A program made the position numbers and the translations under genes. Below, one piece after another: positions 34,470 to 46,620 of a stretch of DNA of 64,000 nt. Each line of letters starts with the position of its first letter. The first letter of the stretch is position 1. Below the pieces are notes generated by a model. That model made no database searches and was not told where the DNA came from. It saw nothing but the letters and a program-made list of their open reading frames with translations. Origin of the DNA: Ahaetulla prasina. Lineage: Eukaryota; Chordata; Lepidosauria; Squamata; Colubridae. The DNA is taken from NCBI RefSeq assembly GCF_028640845.1, contig NC_080543.1, positions 95,345,825-95,409,824 on the forward strand, given 5' to 3'.

Positions 34470-35327
34470 TCTACAACTTATTTACTGGCTAAATCTTTTC
34501 TAATCTTTATTTACAATAGCATTACTCTGCAGGTTAGTGAGGAAACCCAAACTCCACAGAATAAGCAATATATTTTCCAAAAGTTCAAAATTTCAGCATC
34601 ATTGTTCACGTAAAGCTCAGATTCTGTTAGTGTATGTTCTCTTATGCACACCACTGACTGCTAGTGGTATATGCAAAAAAATAACCAACACCATGGCATA
34701 GCAACAGGGCATCCGGTTTACCAGATATTAAAAGAGAAACAACACTAAATGTTCAGCTGCCCTTTCTGATATCACTTCTCTATTCTATGCTTACACTGAA
34801 CATTTCCATTTTTGCCATCATCATGTTTCTGTCTCTTATACCCCATTAAAGTTATCTCTAAAGTCATCTCATCCCCATTAAAATCATCTCTAAACCCTCC
34901 TTTCACAGGATTACACTGACTATTTTTCCACTGGAGCTTTATCCTCCTATAAATATTGCCACTTCTTTTCCCTTCTCAGTCTTTCATATAGAAAGACTCT
35001 TACTCAGCTAGCAGCCTCCAAAATTCTTGTTTTCCCCTCCTAAACCTAATCCCATTTTTTCCCTAATCACATTTTGGAATGCCCTACTTTAGATACAGAA
35101 ATGCTTCTTTGCCGTCCTCTGTCACTATATCCTCCTCCCAATCTCTCATGTTTCTAACGTGTTGATGGAATAAAGATCAGGAGGAGACACTGGCATGTAT
35201 GCCTTCCTTCATCTGTCACCTTGTAGTCAGTTTGACCATCCTTGGGCTACATCAATGTGATGCTTTGTCATCTGGCCAGTGTTACATCATCATATTGTCC
35301 TGACATGATTTGCTTCTTCATAGATAC

Positions 35328-35426
35328 CTGATCAGGTCTCCCATCAGTAAGAAGATAAATAGCTTGAGTGTCACGATCAGCAAAGGCAATCTGAAGTGCT
35401 TTCAGTATGTTTGTAGTAGTCCCAAC
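35328..35426 (-). CDS. VWA3B: VWA3B-like exon 9, MIDAS Thr and Asp
   Basis: 99 nt, 33 codons, acceptor attgcctag and donor GATCAG|gtatct. It encodes VGTTTNILKALQIAFADRDT and then QAIYLLTDGRPDQ. The GTTTN loop supplies the MIDAS threonine and LLTDG the last MIDAS aspartate, so with DVSQS in exon 7 the site is complete. Phase 0 both sides. Confidence 0.95.
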
Positions 35427-37287
35427 CTAGGCAATCAGTGGAGGAACAGAGAAAACTTAAGATGTTAATGTGGGCAGATTTATGGGATGGGTTATAAAAT
35501 TTATTTCTCAGGTATGGTGGTGAGGCATATTTTAAACACTTTACATGATTTAATTCACATTGTAGATAATATATGTGATATTCTGTATTTAAAATCCCAT
35601 TATTCTTTTAAACACTGATATGCTCAATAGCTGAAAGTAACAGTTCTGTAATGAAAGACTACAAAAATAATTTCTATAGTTTGCTGAAAGAGAAGAGAAC
35701 TGTTTAAATGGAAACCAGCTAGCTATTTTGATTAAATGAGGGACTACTGGCACTTCATTATCCTGGAGGTAGCTTTAGAAATGACTTTTGCCATATAAGA
35801 TTAACTTATTTATTTATTAATTCTTAAATTTATATGCCATCCATCTCACAATTAAGAGACTTTGGGTGGCTTAATGAGTTTCCTCTCTTCCTTTAGAGCA
35901 GTGGTGGGGAATTTGAGGTGCACGTACAGTAGATACTAGGTCTCTCGATCCAATTAATAATTCTACCTGGGCTATGCCCTTTGTCATGCTTTAAATTACC
36001 AGGAATATCTACACCAGTGAGCATGCCATATGGAGAATTCTGGGAACTGAAGTCCATACATCTTAAAATTGAAAAGGCTGAAAAACCCTGGTCATTTGTT
36101 TCCTGTTGCAAAGAAATGAACACTCCCAATAATTCTCAATATTCCTTCCTGGAGCAGGAATGTCTTTCTGAACCAATCCTTTTGGTCATTAGAAATGTTA
36201 CTAAGTGGGCAAGAAACGATGGATAGAAAGAAAAGGATTTTTTGTTGTTGTTTTGATTTGCTTTCTCTCTCTGTCTCTTTTTTTCCCTTCTTTTTTAGAA
36301 TGGCGGCATGATTATAAGTTAGGTAGAAATAAGAGAATGGGGAAACATTTTTATATACATACCTTTATATAATGAAATAAAAGCAATAATAAAATGGGAA
36401 AATAAGAGATTGAATGATGGTATTATTAAGTATGTTTAAATAACATTGTGATTGGCATTGGAATAATATAGAGCAATAATATAGGAATAATATAGAGCAA
36501 TTAAGTAATGAAAGAACATACCTTAATATAAACATGTGATTTACTATTAGAATAATCTTGTATGTTTAAATAATATTGTGATTGGTATTAGAAGTGTGTA
36601 TTGAAACATTGAATAATGAAATAATGAATAATTGTATCTTAATACAAATAGATGAAAAGAGTGAAATATGGGAGGCAAGCTAAAAATGAACAAGATTTAA
36701 AGCACCAAAGTGGAGAAGAGATGTTGGATAGAAAGAAAACGTCTTTTAATAAAAAGGTGACATGATTAAAAGTCAGATTAGAGACAGAAATAAGAGAAAG
36801 GGGGAATATTAGTATACACATTTTTACATAATAAAATAAAAGCAATAACAAGAGGGAAGTTTAGAAATTGAATGGCGGTATTATTATGTACGTTTAAATA
36901 ATATGGTGAACGGCATTAGAACAATATATTGAAACATTGAATAATTTAATAATGAAAGGCTATAACATAATATACTGTAAATGTGTATTATTATTAGAAA
37001 TATATAAGCTGGTTGAATGCAACAATTATGATTAATATTACTAGTTTTATCTGTATTAAAATGTATGATACCCAGGTGCCACACTGTTCACACATTGATA
37101 TGTATATGTAAAATAAAATAAAAAACTTGAAACAAAACAAAACAAAAATGTTACTATAGAAAAGAAGACTGAGTTATTTTAAATCAAATCTGTATTCTAT
37201 TAAGCAGGGTTACTACATTAATAGAAATTAACATAATAGAAGTATGTTTATAAAAACACCAATTACCATGTTAATAGTAGAGATAAC

Positions 37288-37458
37288 CAGGGGCCGAACC
37301 GGTAGAGATGGCAGCAGGTAGTTCAGAGAACCGGTACGATAGCAGCATGAAGCTCCGCCCACCCGCCCAGTCATTGTTACTTCCTGGTTTTAACCAGCAA
37401 GTAACCTATTTTTTACTCTCTGTGCATGCATAGGGAAGATAAGTAGATTTCACCCCTG
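37288..37458. mobile_element. hAT-type MITE, perfect 8-bp TSD
   Basis: Ends caggggccgaaccggt and agatttcacccctg, flanked by gagataac on both sides. Same family as 34312 and 48224 (aagctccgcccacc core). Confidence 0.85.
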
Positions 37459-37618
37459 GAGATAACCTAAATTATATTTGTCTACTTGGAAGGATTCCCT
37501 TCATATGAAATGTTACTGTAACCCAAATATATTGACCCAGAGCATGGAAGAAGGGAAGGAGAAGTCCAACAATAGTTTAGCTCACTTCCATTTGCTTAAA
37601 GTTTTTTTCTATACTTAC

Positions 37619-37780
37619 CTGAAGTTGTTTTATCCAAAGTATAGCATCTTCTATATTTTCTTCATTAACTTCAGCAAGTCTGTCTTTCCAGGCTATTGCT
37701 TCAGCATCAAATTTAATGAAGTTAAACCTGGTTTTGTTTTGAAACTGTTCCTGTAAGAAATCATCTGTTGAATGATTTCT
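37619..37780 (-). CDS. VWA3B: VWA3B-like exon 8, VWA domain middle
   Basis: 162 nt with the strong acceptor tttctctttcag and donor CTTCAG|gtaagt. It encodes EQFQNKTRFNFIKFDAEAIA, then WKDRLAEVNEENIEDAILWI. A weaker in-frame acceptor (ttcttacag) would start the exon at 37750 and drop ten residues (RNHSTDDFLQ). Polypyrimidine strength favours 37780; VWA spacing slightly favours 37750. Phase 0 both sides. Confidence 0.9.
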
Positions 37781-38004
37781 CTGAAAGAGAAAAATCATAT
37801 TCCCTTTGCCCACCCACCATTCCACCTTGCCATCATATTGAAAAGCAGTCAGTTATGGGGATAAATGTTTCATTTGTCTAGCAAATAGGTATTAAATATT
37901 TTGGAAATTGTGATTCTGCTATCTCTTAAAAATACTGCCTATCTGTAATTTAATTTTCTCTATGAGGTACTCACATTGCCAGAATTCCCACCCAGCAGAG
38001 CAAA

Positions 38005-38052
<48 letters not shown>
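38005..38052. repeat. (CTTA)n microsatellite
   Basis: About twelve uninterrupted copies of actt/ctta. On the minus strand these are TAAG repeats. It lies in the intron between exons 7 and 8. Confidence 0.95.
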
Positions 38053-38383
38053 GCCTTGTATCTTGTATCCAACAATTCTGGTTTTTACAACATAAAAACA
38101 TTGAAAACAATAAAACCATCCATCATAAAAACAGTGTCAACATACCAAATGATGACACCATCACTAGAAAACAATGATATGGGGAATGTCCTAATTTATG
38201 GTCCACCATTCCAGCTGAGAAAATGGACTTAGAAAACCTCTTCCACTTGGAGGGAACTAGTATAACGTTGCTGTGGAAGAATAAAGTTGTAGCCCTATTC
38301 TAACAACTCCAGGGAATATTGGAAAAGATTCCACTCAGAACTAATTCCAGGCAGCACATATTCAGTTAAAGAGACCAACAGTA

Positions 38384-38733
38384 CAGTTAGTCCTCAACCT
38401 ATGACCACAATCGAGATAACATTTTTGATGCTAAATGAGACAGTTGTTAAATGAATTTTATCCCATTTTATGACCTTTCTTGCCACAGTGGATCGGTCAG
38501 TTAAGTGGATCTGGCTTCCCTATGTATCCCGCGCAAAAGGGATCACAGGACCCACGGACGCAGCAACTGTCATAAATATGAACCAGTTGTCAAGCATCCA
38601 AATTTTGATCCTGTGACCATGAGGACACTACTATGGTCGTTTTAAGTGTGAACAATGATCATGTTACTTTTTTCAATGCCGTTGTAACTTTGAATGATCA
38701 CTAAACGAACTGTTGTAAATCTAGGGCAATCTA
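38384..38733. mobile_element. TIR element copy
   Basis: Starts acagttagtcctcaacctat and shows the family interior (gttaaatgaattttatccca, ttaagtggatctggcttccc). The right end is decayed. Confidence 0.65.
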
Positions 38734-38821
38734 CAAAAGGCAACTTCCTAGTTCCTTTTCAGAAAAAGCCAGTCATTCTACATTAGGACACTTCTCTTCA
38801 CCAAAACAGCTGTTTACTTAC

Positions 38822-38960
38822 TCTTATGAGCTGATATATCTTCTCCTTCACCACAGGGAGTTTGTATATCATAGACTGAGACACATCAATGAGGATACAG
38901 ATGTGGTCTTCTGTGACATCTCCAAAGAGAGCTCGGCTTCCTTTCTTAAGGTCCTGAATT
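38822..38960 (-). CDS. VWA3B: VWA3B-like exon 7, VWA domain start with MIDAS DxSxS
   Basis: 139 nt. The acceptor ttcttgtatag precedes AATTCAG and the donor is ATAAGA|gtaagt. It encodes SRALFGDVTEDHICILIDVS followed by QSMIYKLPVVKEKIYQLIR. The ILIDVSQSM segment is the first beta strand of the VWA fold with the metal-binding DxSxS motif intact, implying a MIDAS able to bind a divalent cation. Phase 2 in, phase 0 out. Confidence 0.95.
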
Positions 38961-39189
38961 CTATACAAGAATACTTTTTTACATGAAATGAAAGGCACAG
39001 CAAGAATGATGTCTGAAATACTCACTTCCCAGTATCTTAACACTACTAAATATTTTTATTTTTATTATTAATTTAATATAAAGGGCAAAAGAATGCCAAG
39101 TAAATCACTTTAAGAAAGACAAAATAAATATTACTAAGGAAAAGACATTTTAAATTGGAAGATAAACAAAGATTATTGTATAACTTGCA

Positions 39190-39740
39190 GGAAGGAATAT
39201 AATGTCAAGGCTCGCCTGTCTGGAATCCATACCTCATTTCGGACATTAATACAATTGAGCGTGTCCAGAAATATTTTACAAGAAGAATTCTCCACTCCTC
39301 TGAGTACAACAAAATACCTTATGCCACCAGACTTGAAATCCTGGGTTTAGAAAATTTAGAACTCCGCCACCTTAGACATGACCTGAGTTTAACTCATAGA
39401 ATCATCTCTTACAATGTCCTTCCTGTAGAAGACTACTTCAGCTTCAATCGCAACAATACACGAGCACACAATAGATTTAAGCTTAATGTTAACCGCTCCA
39501 ATCTTGATTGCAGAAAATATGACTTCAGTAACAGAGTTGTTAATGCCTGGAATGCACTATCAGACTCTGTGGTCTCTTCCCAAAATCCCCAAAGCTTTAA
39601 CCAAAGACTATCTACTATTGACCTCACCCCATTCCTAAGAGGTCTGTAAGGGGCGTGCATAAGAGCACCAACGTGCCTACCGTTCCTGTCCTAATGTTCT
39701 CTTTGATTGTATCCAATTTGTATGGTTAATTCATGCTTAT
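39190..39740 (+). mobile_element. LINE family A, plus-strand host copy (5' segment)
   Basis: Begins abruptly at about 39214 (ctcgcctgtctggaatccat) and encodes RT C-terminal sequence up to the stop of the ORF (aggtctgtaaggggcgtgca). It is cut in its 3' UTR at about 39740. The rest of its tail appears at about 41291-41370, after the inserted minus-strand copy. Confidence 0.82.
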
Positions 39741-41290
39741 TTATTTATTTATTTGTCACAACAGTATATATAAGCATAAGCATGAAATAACTATACGATA
39801 TATAAGCATATATATAAGCATAAGTATGTAATAATTATAAGAAATTGGATACAATCAAAGGGAACATTAGGATAGGAACGGTAGGCATGTTGGTGCTCTT
39901 ATGCACGCCTCTTACAGACCTCTTAGGAATGGGGTGAGGTCAATAGAAGATAGTCTTTGGTTAAAGCTTTGGGGATTTTGGGAAGAGACCACAGAGTCTG
40001 ATAGTGCATTCCAGGCATTAACAACTCTGTTACTGAAGTCATATTTTCTGCAGTCAAGATTGGAGCAGTTCACATTAAGCTTAAATCTATTGTGTGCTCG
40101 TGTATTGTTGCGATTGAAGCTGAAGTAGTCTTCTACAGGAAGGACATTGTAAGAGATGATTCTATGAGTTAAACTCAGGTCATGTCTAAGGTGGCGGAGT
40201 TCTAAATTTTCTAAACCCAGGATTTCAAGTCTGGTGGCATAAGGTATTTTGTTGTACTCAGAGGAGTGGAGAATTCTTCTTGTAAAATATTTCTGGACAC
40301 GCTCAATTGTATTAATGTTCGAAATGAGGTATGGATTCCAGACAGGCGAGCTGTATTCAAGAATTTTGTCTAGCAAATGTTTTATATGCTCTGGTTAGTA
40401 GTGTAGTGTTTCTGGAGAAGAAGCTACGCAAGATTAAGTTTACAACTCTTAAAGCCTTTTTTGCGATGTAGTTGCAGTGGGCTTTGGCACTTAGATCATT
40501 TAATATGAAAACTCCAAGATCTTTAACGGGGTGGGGGTCATCTACAAGGTAATGTCCATTGAGCTTGTATTTAGTGTTCAGATTCTTTTTTCCACTGTGT
40601 ATGACAGAGCATCTGCTGGTTGAGATTTGGAGTTGCCAAGTTTTTGACGATTCCGACACAAAGTCAAGGTCTTTTGAAGGGTAGCCGCATTGTTGGTAGT
40701 GTTAAATAATTTAACATCATTGGCGAAGAGAACACAATTACTTATAATATGGTCACAGAGGTCGTTAATGTATAATATGAAGAGTGTTGGTCCTAGAACG
40801 CTGCCTTGGGGAACGCCGCTATTGACAGGAACAGGATTTGGTATGGCACTGCCTATTTTGACCACTTGTCTGATTAACAGGAATGCTGTTATCCAATTAT
40901 GGAGGGGTCCGGAGATGCCGTAGGATTTTAGTTTTAGGAGAAGTTTGTCATGTATCACTGAGTCGAAAGCTTTACAGAAATCTATGTAAATTACATCTAT
41001 TGCTTTGCCCTGATCAAGATTTGTAGTCCATATGTTTTTGCAGTGAAGAAGTTGTAAATTACAGGATAATTTTTTTCTGAAACCAAATTGTTTGTTAGAG
41101 AGTAGGTTGTTTGTTTCCAGGTGGAAGGTAATGGATTGGTTACTTTGCAGGTGACGCAGCATAGAGAGATTGCTCTGTAATTTTCAACTAGGCAGGGGTC
41201 TCCTTTTTTGAAGACAGGGATGACCGTGGCTAGTGACCAAAGTTTGGGAAGGGAGCTGGTCATGAAAGCTTTTTCAAAGATTATGCTTAG
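39741..41290 (-). mobile_element. LINE family A, minus-strand copy nested in the plus copy
   Basis: Minus-strand frames hold RT motifs WSLATVIPVFKKGDP, NKQFGFRKKLSCNLQLLHCK, then GVPQGSVLGPTLFILYINDL and LFANDVKLF. The catalytic FADD is changed to FAND, so this RT is inactive. The C-terminal frame (40376-39912) is still open. It starts with its aaataaat tail at the 39741 side. Confidence 0.85.
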
Positions 41291-43126
41291 GGGTTCTGCT
41301 GTATTAGTGTACTTGTATAAGTATACTTATATATACTGTTGTGTTTGACAAATAAATAAATAAATAAAATATATAGAGTTTATGTTACTAGTGAGTTAAA
41401 GCAGCTGTCAATCACTGTATTGGGATTACAATTCCCACTATTCTCAACAAACAAGACCTAAAGCATCGGATGAGAATTAAGAACAATCAGATTGTAGGCT
41501 TCATTACTACCATGTAACTGTGCCATCACATTCCTTTAACCTAATGTACTTAATGGGGTTATTGCGAGGGTAAATTTCAATTGGACTTGTCTTTCCATTG
41601 GCTTTGAACAAAAGTGGAATATAAACAACATAAATAAATGCAGACTAAAGCTCACAATGGCAGCTTTAATGAGGCACTATTCAGTGTTTCATTATTATCA
41701 CTGTGTTAACATACACCCCATAAATATTGACTAAATATTTAATATTAAAGAAACTATACTTGCTTTTAGAAGCTCCCTGGTAACTCTGATGAATGGTTTA
41801 GTTCAAATTTTATTCAAAATATCATAGATTAAAAAAATAAAGTAGGACTTGAATAGTCATTATTTCAACACGATGCAAATGCCTTAAAAGAGATTTATGA
41901 CTACATTGGGATTAGTACTTCTAGAACCTTGGCCATTATTTTAGTAAAGTATATGTAGACTGTGGGGCATTACAGAATAAAAGTGATGTTTTTACAGCTG
42001 AATTTCATTAAGAATAAGATACTAGGTTTGAAGGTCATGAAATGTAATTATGCTACTCAAACAAATATTCAGAAATGAATATATACCCACATTTGATATT
42101 GCAGTTAGAAACCCTTAGCATTGCCCATGCTCAATTTTTAAACAATCAGTGTTTGTTAACACTAAATATTAGAGTACTTGGGCATTTCAAAATCTTTTTA
42201 ATTGGATAAAAGTAAAGGTAAAGGTTCCCCTCGCATATATGTGCTAGTCGTTCCTGACTCTAGGGGGCGGTGCTCATCTCTGTTTCAAAGCTGAAGAGCC
42301 AGCACTGTCCGAAGACGTTTCCATGGTCATGTAGCCGGTATGACTAAACGCCAAAGGTGCACGGAATGCTGTTACCTTTCCAACCTATTTTTCTACTTGC
42401 GTTTTTTATGTGCTTTTGAACTGCTAGGTTGGCAGAATTTAATGGGATACTTCAGTCCTTTTTTCATCGTAAGTTCTGTCTTTAGAAAAAATATTATCAG
42501 GATGCAAACTAACCTTTCTTCCATCTGATGAAGAGCATTCTTCACTTTATTTTCAAACTCCTTGCATCTTTCTTCATTCAAATGTAAATGAATTATAGAC
42601 CCATCTTCCAAGACTGTACGTATAAAATTGCTGCAGTATTTGGCATGGATTACTTTTTTATTTGTCTCCTAAAAGAACAAAGATTTCCTCTGTGAGTATG
42701 ATTTCTTAAGTTTCGCTAAATCTGCTCAAACTTTAAAATCAGTAGATCTAAGTGGGTTTGAAATGAATTCAGTTAAGTGGTATGCAACAGGACAAGAGAA
42801 TCAGAGGCCCCATAAACTTTTGATCAGCCTTGTCTCAGCCAATGCAAGTTAAATACACTGAAGTACAATCCTTCCTAAAGACTGGGATGTTGTGAACAAT
42901 AATCTAGCATACTGGAGACAAGCCCACATAGATCAACAAACTTGAAATACAGTTCTCTTTACTGTGCAATGGATGGAGAGAAAGGAAAAAGCAAATTCTG
43001 TTGGCAATCTCTATTTGCCTCTTTTCTGCAATTGCATTGCTTTCAATGTGTAGAAGAGCAAACAAACTTACTCTCTTGAAATTCATCTCCATTCTCTGGT
43101 CAGGTGGAGGGGAAGGTCAGGCAAAG
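41164..43126. repeat. Tandem segmental duplication, unit 1 (1,963 bp)
   Basis: Contains the 5' edge of the nested LINE, the LINE tail, intronic sequence, a SINE piece and VWA3B-like exon 6. It starts at gagagattgc (41164-41173) and is followed at once by unit 2. About a dozen or fewer base changes were seen against unit 2, so the duplication is young. Confidence 0.92.
42514..42668 (-). CDS. VWA3B: VWA3B-like exon 6, downstream copy (duplicated exon)
   Basis: 155 nt, second copy, 1,668 bp from the first, with the same acceptor, donor and open frame. If both copies were spliced together, the second would be read in another frame and reach TAA at its seventh codon. Either copy alone joins exon 5 to exon 7 correctly. 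The sequence cannot say which is used. Confidence 0.8.
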
Positions 43127-44794
43127 GAGAGATTGCTCTGTAATTTTCAACTAGGCTGGGGTCTCCTTTTTGAAGACAGGGATGACCGTGGCTAGTGACC
43201 AAAGTTTGGGAAGGGAGCTGGTCATGAAAGCTTTTTCAAAGATTATGCTTAGGGGTTCTGCTGTATTAGTGTACTTGTATAAGTATACTTATATATACTG
43301 TTGTGTTTGACAAATAAATAAAATATATAGAGTTTATGTTACTAGTGAGTTAAAGCAGCTGTCAATCACTGTATTAACATACACCCCATAAATATTGACT
43401 AAATATTTAATATTAAAGAAACTATACTTGCTTTTAGAAGCTCCCTGGTAACTCTGATGAATGGTTTAGTTCAAATTTTATTCAAAATATCATAGATTAA
43501 AAAAATAAAGTAGGACTTGAATAGTCATTATTTCAACACGATGCAAATGCCTTAAAAGAGATTTATGACTACATTGGGATTAGTACTTCTAGAACCTTGG
43601 CCATTATTTTAGTAAAGTATATGTAGACTGTGGAGCATTACAGAATAAAAGTGATGTTTTTACAGCTGAATTTCATTAAGAATAAGATACTAGGTTTGAA
43701 GGTCATGAAATGTAATTATGCTACTCAAACAAATATTCAGAAATGAATATATACCCACATTTGATATTGCAGTTAGAAACCCTTAGCATTGCCCATGCTC
43801 AATTTTTAAACAATCAGTGTTTGTTAACACTAAATATTAGAGTACTTGGGCATTTCAAAATCTTTTTAATTGGATAAAAGTAAAGGTAAAGGTTCCCCTC
43901 GCATATATGTGCTAGTCGTTCCTGACTCTAGGGGGTGGTGCTCATCTCTGTTTCAAAGCTGAAGAGCCAGCACTGTCCGAAGACGTTTCCATGGTCATGT
44001 AGCCGGTATGACTAAACGCCAAAGGTGCACGGAATGCTGTTACCTTTCCAACCTGTTTTTCTACTTGCGTTTTTTATGTGCTTTTGAACTGCTAGGTTGG
44101 CAGAATTTAATGGGATACATCAGTCCTTTTTTCATCGTAAGTTCTGTCTTTAGAAAAAATATTATCAGGATGCAAACTAACCTTTCTTCCATCTGATGAA
44201 GAGCATTCTTCACTTTATTTTCAAACTCCTTGCATCTTTCTTCATTCAAATGTAAATGAATTATAGACCCATCTTCCAAGACTGTACGTATAAAATTGCT
44301 GCAGTATTTGGCATGGATTACTTTTTTATTTGTCTCCTAAAAGAACAAAGATTTCCTCTGTGAGTATGATTTCTTAAGTTTCGCTAAATCTGCTCAAACT
44401 TTAAAATCAGTAGATCTAAGTGGGTTTGAAATGAATTCAGTTAAGTGGTATGCAACAGGACAAGAGAATCAGAGGCCCCATAAACTTTTGATCAGCCTTG
44501 TCTCAGCCAATGCAAGTTAAATACACTGAAGTACAATCCTTCCTAAAGACTGGGATGTTGTGAACAATAATCTAGCATACTGGAGACAAGCCCACATAGA
44601 TCAACAAATTTGAAATACAGTTCTCTTTACTGTGCAATGGATGGAGAGAAAGGAAAAAGCAAATTCTGTTGGCAATCTCTATTTGCCTCTTTTCTGCAAT
44701 TGCATTGCTTTCAATGTGTAGAAGAGCAAACAAACTTACTCTCTTGAAATTCATCTCCATTCTCTGGCCAGGTGGAGGGGAAGGTCAGGCAAAG
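43127..44794. repeat. Tandem segmental duplication, unit 2 (1,668 bp)
   Basis: Second copy of unit 1. It is shorter by a 286-bp deletion, 8 bp of aaat repeats and one T. gagagattgc occurs at its start (43127) and just after its end (44795-44804). It contains the upstream copy of exon 6. Confidence 0.92.
44182..44336 (-). CDS. VWA3B: VWA3B-like exon 6, upstream copy (duplicated exon)
   Basis: 155 nt, first copy met by the transcript. The acceptor tgttcttttag precedes GAGACAAAT and the donor is GAAAG|gttagt. It encodes KKVIHAKYCSNFIRTVLEDG, then IIHLHLNEERCKEFENKVKN and ALHQMEER, with no stop. Phase 0 in, phase 2 out, so only one copy of this exon can be used per mRNA. The coding sequence appears identical to the copy at 42514-42668. 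Confidence 0.85.
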
Positions 44795-45838
44795 GAGAGA
44801 TTGCCTATAGAAATTGATTAGTTTTTTAATCCCCTCTCAATAGAGACCAGAGAAATTGGAGAGAAAGGGATTTCAAGAGAGCAAGATGTTTTGCATAGTA
44901 TACCCATAGCTCCCAGCCCCAGGCTGTGACACAATCACACTGCCACGTGTTCAAGATGGTAAGCAGGCACCCAAGCATTCCAAAAGGTGGGGAGTGGTCA
45001 GGAGGCAAATAAAAGCCAAAGGTAACAAACTGAGTAGTCTCATCTCTTTCCAGTCAGAAAGCACCATATGATTTCCCGCTTAGTGACCACTTTTCTTAGT
45101 GGCGAAGTTGTTGGTCCCCATTAGGGTTACTCAGTGAGACTATCTATATGCACAGGCATGCCTCTGCCTACAAGAAGCAAATAAAAATTTTCTCCCAGTG
45201 CATTTCAATAACATATTGGGGGATTCAAATCAACTGATTAATGTATACAAGCAGTCATCTGATATCCACAATTGGGACTGGCACTGAAAGAAACCATGAC
45301 TATACTTAATGATCTTACTTCATCTTTCCTTTGTTTTACAGACCTGTAAATGAGAGGACTGGTCACAAAGTTACTTCACAATCTCAGCTGTAAATTGTGA
45401 ACAGCCGCTAAATGAGACAGTTGCTATATGAGGACTACATTTCAGTGAAGCATTAAATTTAGCTATTATGGTCAGACTGAATCCAATGTATTTCTTGAGA
45501 ACAGTAATACAAAGTCATTCCAGATGTGATGCTTGGGATGCGTTTTCTTTGAAAAATCCAGAATCAGTTTGGCTAAACATGTGAATACTTTCTAGAGGAT
45601 TAAGAAAACAGCAGCCATCCTCTTTACCCCATTCAGTCACAATTCCTAACCAGTTTTAACAACTGCAGGAAATATTGCTAGGCAAACAATGGGATCCTGT
45701 AAGTGGCCAGAAGTGCAAATGAAGCATTATACTATACAACTAACAAAACCTGGAAATCTATTTGATCCCCAATTAATCCCCCCACCAACTCCACAAAAAA
45801 GTAGAAAATTATAGTGACACAATGGGAAGATTTCTTAC

Positions 45839-46032
45839 AGCATTTGTCTGAAGAGATTCGTCTTCTGGCTTGGTTTTTATATCTACAATTCCATTTACAT
45901 GACGGAAAGCACAATCAGAAAAAGCTCTAGGTATGGTCAGATTCTGGGCTTCCAAGCCATTCTTCTGAAGCCACTCTCTGGAATTCACAAAATCTTTTAC
46001 TTCTGGCTCATATTCCGTTTTATCCATTTCTT
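45839..46032 (-). CDS. VWA3B: VWA3B-like exon 5 of window, WLQKNGL block
   Basis: 194 nt. The acceptor is a tandem cagcag (NAGNAG), so a one-residue variant is possible. The donor is AATGCT before gtaaga. It encodes SREWLQKNGLEAQNLTIPRA then FSDCAFRHVNGIVDIKTKP. The WLxxxGLxxxxLT signature recurs in exon 15 (WLKIHGLAAKRLTI) and is typical of the VWA3 family. It ends in phase 0. Confidence 0.93.
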
Positions 46033-46284
46033 CTGCTGATATAAAAATATTAATAACTAAGCATGTGCCAATATCAGCCTGAAGCTATTATATGACTTAA
46101 TTTTAAATGGATATATTTGTATACACATATATTCTTCTTTCCTTAGAAATATTTACTACTTTATAAGTAGGTCTCCTCTGATCTGAGTCAATTCTTAGTC
46201 ACGATGGTCTTTTGCAGGTCTATGTAATTTTCTAAGGTAACAGCTTGTAATGTTTTGCAACTGCCTTTTCCTGGGATTATAATC

Positions 46285-46620
46285 CAGGGGCTGGATCTGG
46301 CCCACAGGGTGCTTAGATCTGTCCCATGGGACCACCCTAGAAACAGCAAAGGACCTGGCTCACAGTCCCTCTGCCAGTGAAAATGGAGCTCAGGAGGGCC
46401 ACATGCTGCCCTCCCAACCTCCATTTTCACTGGCAGAGGGTTGCAGGAGGCCTTCAAGCTGAAAACAGAGCTCAGGAGCCCATTTTTGCTGGCAGACTAC
46501 TTGGGCAACCACAAGGCCCCCTGACATGAGTGATGTCAAGCTGGCCATGCCCACCCCAGCCGCCCAAGGTTAAACACAACCCTGATACACCCCTCAATGA
46601 AATCGAGTTTGACACCCCTG
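46285..46620. mobile_element. MITE of the 'GTTTGACACCCCTG' family
   Basis: Starts caggggctggatctggccca and ends aatcgagtttgacacccctg. The interior includes an inverted gcccatttttgctggcagac / ttttcactggcagagg region. Also related to positions 1-117. Confidence 0.7.

Noticed and set aside
39433..40128. Paired frames of nearly equal protein on opposite strands
   Set aside because: Shadows of the RT frames in the two inverted LINE copies.
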